In this document: in pieces, positions 62,201 to 64,000 of the stretch | Position numbering within the stretch: position 1 is the first letter of the stretch | How the letters are laid out: each line of letters starts with the position of its first letter | DNA from: Anagrus nilaparvatae | Lineage: Eukaryota; Arthropoda; Insecta; Hymenoptera; Mymaridae | Direction: 5' to 3' | Length of the DNA stretch: 64,000 bases | Assembly: GCA_022575985.1 (NCBI GenBank) | Contig: JAKSXM010000139.1 | Coordinates: forward strand, 62,001-126,000 | Notes under the pieces: generated by a model | The model's database searches: none | What the model saw: only the letters and a program-made list of their open reading frames with translations | What the model was told of the DNA's origin: nothing | Translations under genes and position numbers: made by a program

Positions 62201-64000
62201 ATTCTGTTATCCATGGTATATTTATTTGAAACAAATTTTTTAAAAATTCACTACAAGAATAATATTTATAATTGCATTTACATATTAAAATAGGGTAAAA
62301 AATAATTTTTAACCGCAACCCCTGTTTTCATATAATTACTGTGTAATTATTTATTAGACTGTAACAATTAAAGTCGTATGTTGGAAAATTATTTTATAAA
62401 ACTTATTCTGTTTAAAAAAGGGAGGAAAAAAAATTATAAAAAAAAAATAATAAAAAATTCAAGTTTCTTTGTAGTTACCCGATACTTTAAAAACCAATAA
62501 TGGAATATTCAATCCAGACTGTTTTATTTTTTCAAAACATAAAATAAATAATCAAGTTTATTTATTTATACAACTAAAAAAAATTTTTTATGTCGACAAA
62601 GTATCTTATCTTATTTTTATTTTGCCTTCATTCACTAAATTCTTTATTTTTTTCAATGATGTTGATTAAAAACTTTAATTCTTCAGTTATGAGTGTAGTA
62701 GTTTAGTAATATACTGCACTTATGGACATACTTTTTAGTTATATATTTTTTTATGAATCACACATTAACAGTTTGGTTAATTTATATTGAAGCAAAATTA
62801 TTATTAATTTTCTTGGAAAATTATAATTTAAAATTTCATTTATAATAATATTTAGCTTTAATTTTTTTAAATTATTTTATTTGATTAATTATAAAGTTAG
62901 ATTGGCGAACTATGTTTTCTTCTGCGTTCTTATTCACCCTGTTATTCACAGTAATCCCAGAATGTAAAATATAAGCTTGTTTTCTGATGGTTTTATAATA
63001 GCAAAGAACATAATATTTGATAATAGTTGGCATTACACTGAGAAAAAACCAAAAAGAAATAATCCTTAAATCGGTCCTTAGAATATTTTCTGACTGAGGT
63101 AAAAAAAATTCTTTTGCAACAAAAGTTCTATTAGATCATAGAAAAACACAAAATTAAAATATAGAGGGTTATTTAACTTAATTGATGCTTAATGTTTTTC
63201 CAAATGTCATAACCTAACTCGTAGGCTAACTTATACCCACAAAATTGATCGACCTGAATTTGAAAAGCACATTATTTGACAAAAACCAAAAACAACAAAC
63301 CCAAAATAGCAATTAAGTAAATTTTTTTGTAAAAATACTAATTAAAAACTACCAAAAAATTAAATTAAATAAATAAATAAATTAATAAAATTTTCAACGC
63401 ATCTTTTTTATTATGAATTTAAAGGCGTGATGACCTCACTTTGTCAATTGCTATGAATTAAGAGTTCGTCTGTATCTTTTTTAAACTACTCAAAATATAA
63501 TATTAATCATATGTTACACTGTTAATTTCGTTTTTTTTTTTTAAATAAGATACTTGGTATCATATTATAAATATACTCGATAGTAAATATAAACTCAAAT
63601 AAATTTAAGCTTCCGAGTCATACATTTAATTTTTTTTATCTTAAGCAGATTAATCTGTTTTATAAGGTTTCCTTCTATGTTATAAAATTTGTTTGTTTTT
63701 TTATATTAAAATTCATAAATTCTTATCAAATTTTTAATTAATAAATTTAAAATTTCATATTTTTTATGTACACTGAGATAAATTATAAGTTGTACTGATG
63801 ATATCATTTATATAGTTGAATAAATTAAAATTTTTTTTTTTAAATTTCAAAATTATTTAAATTTTTGAAAATTCCAACAAAAAAAATGAAAAAACAAAAT
63901 TTTTCTTATCTTTAACATTTTTTATTATCAATAAAAAAAACTGTTTAATTCATAAAATTTTAATAAATATCATTTTTTATTATGTTTCAGTGTATTTAAG
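59261..64000. other. AT-rich intergenic stretch
   Basis: No supported gene. Repeat fragments include GGTCAGTGGTCC (59450 and 61607) and 61718-61890 (shared with 46.1 kb). TACACTGAGA at 63033 and 63770 resembles MITE ends. Confidence 0.35.

Noticed and set aside
1..64000. CRISPR array, bacterial operons or rRNA genes
   Set aside because: No spaced direct repeats, no bacterial gene order and no rRNA sequence; spliced genes and insect families show nuclear DNA.

Overview
This is a very AT-rich, gene-poor piece of an insect nuclear genome. Three things point to an insect: a two-exon achaete-scute family (asense-like) proneural gene, short GT-AG introns of 65-77 bp, and arthropod-type mobile elements. 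I cannot name the order or species from the sequence.

Layout. (1) 1-7.7 kb holds virus-like mobile DNA of the Polinton/Maverick type. An apparently complete, three-exon, protein-primed family B DNA polymerase lies on the minus strand (226-4317). A divergent spliced gene of unknown function lies on the plus strand (5709-6622). Between them is an unusual control region with an X-box-like palindrome, a CRE hairpin, a 71-bp tandem repeat carrying six perfect TGACGTCA sites, and an array of GCCAT/ACGC repeats. Weak coding signals follow on the minus strand up to 7735. (2) 7.7-34.1 kb has no recognisable protein gene. It contains fold-back elements (10.0-10.4, 15.0-18.3 and 25.7-28.0 kb), a 950-bp TA-flanked MITE nested in one of them, and duplicated non-coding segments. 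(3) 34160-36454 is a young non-autonomous LTR retrotransposon with identical 245-bp LTRs and an intact gag but no pol. (4) 39484-40543 is a Ginger-like DNA transposon derivative with long inverted repeats, a TATA target duplication and a relic of the transposase Cys-rich tail. (5) 51981-54862 is the asense-like gene, the only clear host protein gene. (6) The remainder (41-51 kb and 55-64 kb) is AT-rich intergenic DNA with microsatellites, poly-C runs and dispersed repeats.

The most interesting signal is a family of 13 promoter-like modules spread over 11.6-59.1 kb on both strands. Each has a CTCGCAAGTGAAA-type element whose CG lies exactly 25 nt before a TATATAAG/TATAAATA box. The fixed spacing survives wide divergence elsewhere. 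It matches the geometry of insect snRNA-type promoters (PSEA plus TATA). Several copies form a ragged tandem array at 24.6-30.5 kb, and three minus-strand copies at 39-41.3 kb point back towards it. I see no known snRNA downstream, so this may be an undescribed cluster of small non-coding RNA genes.
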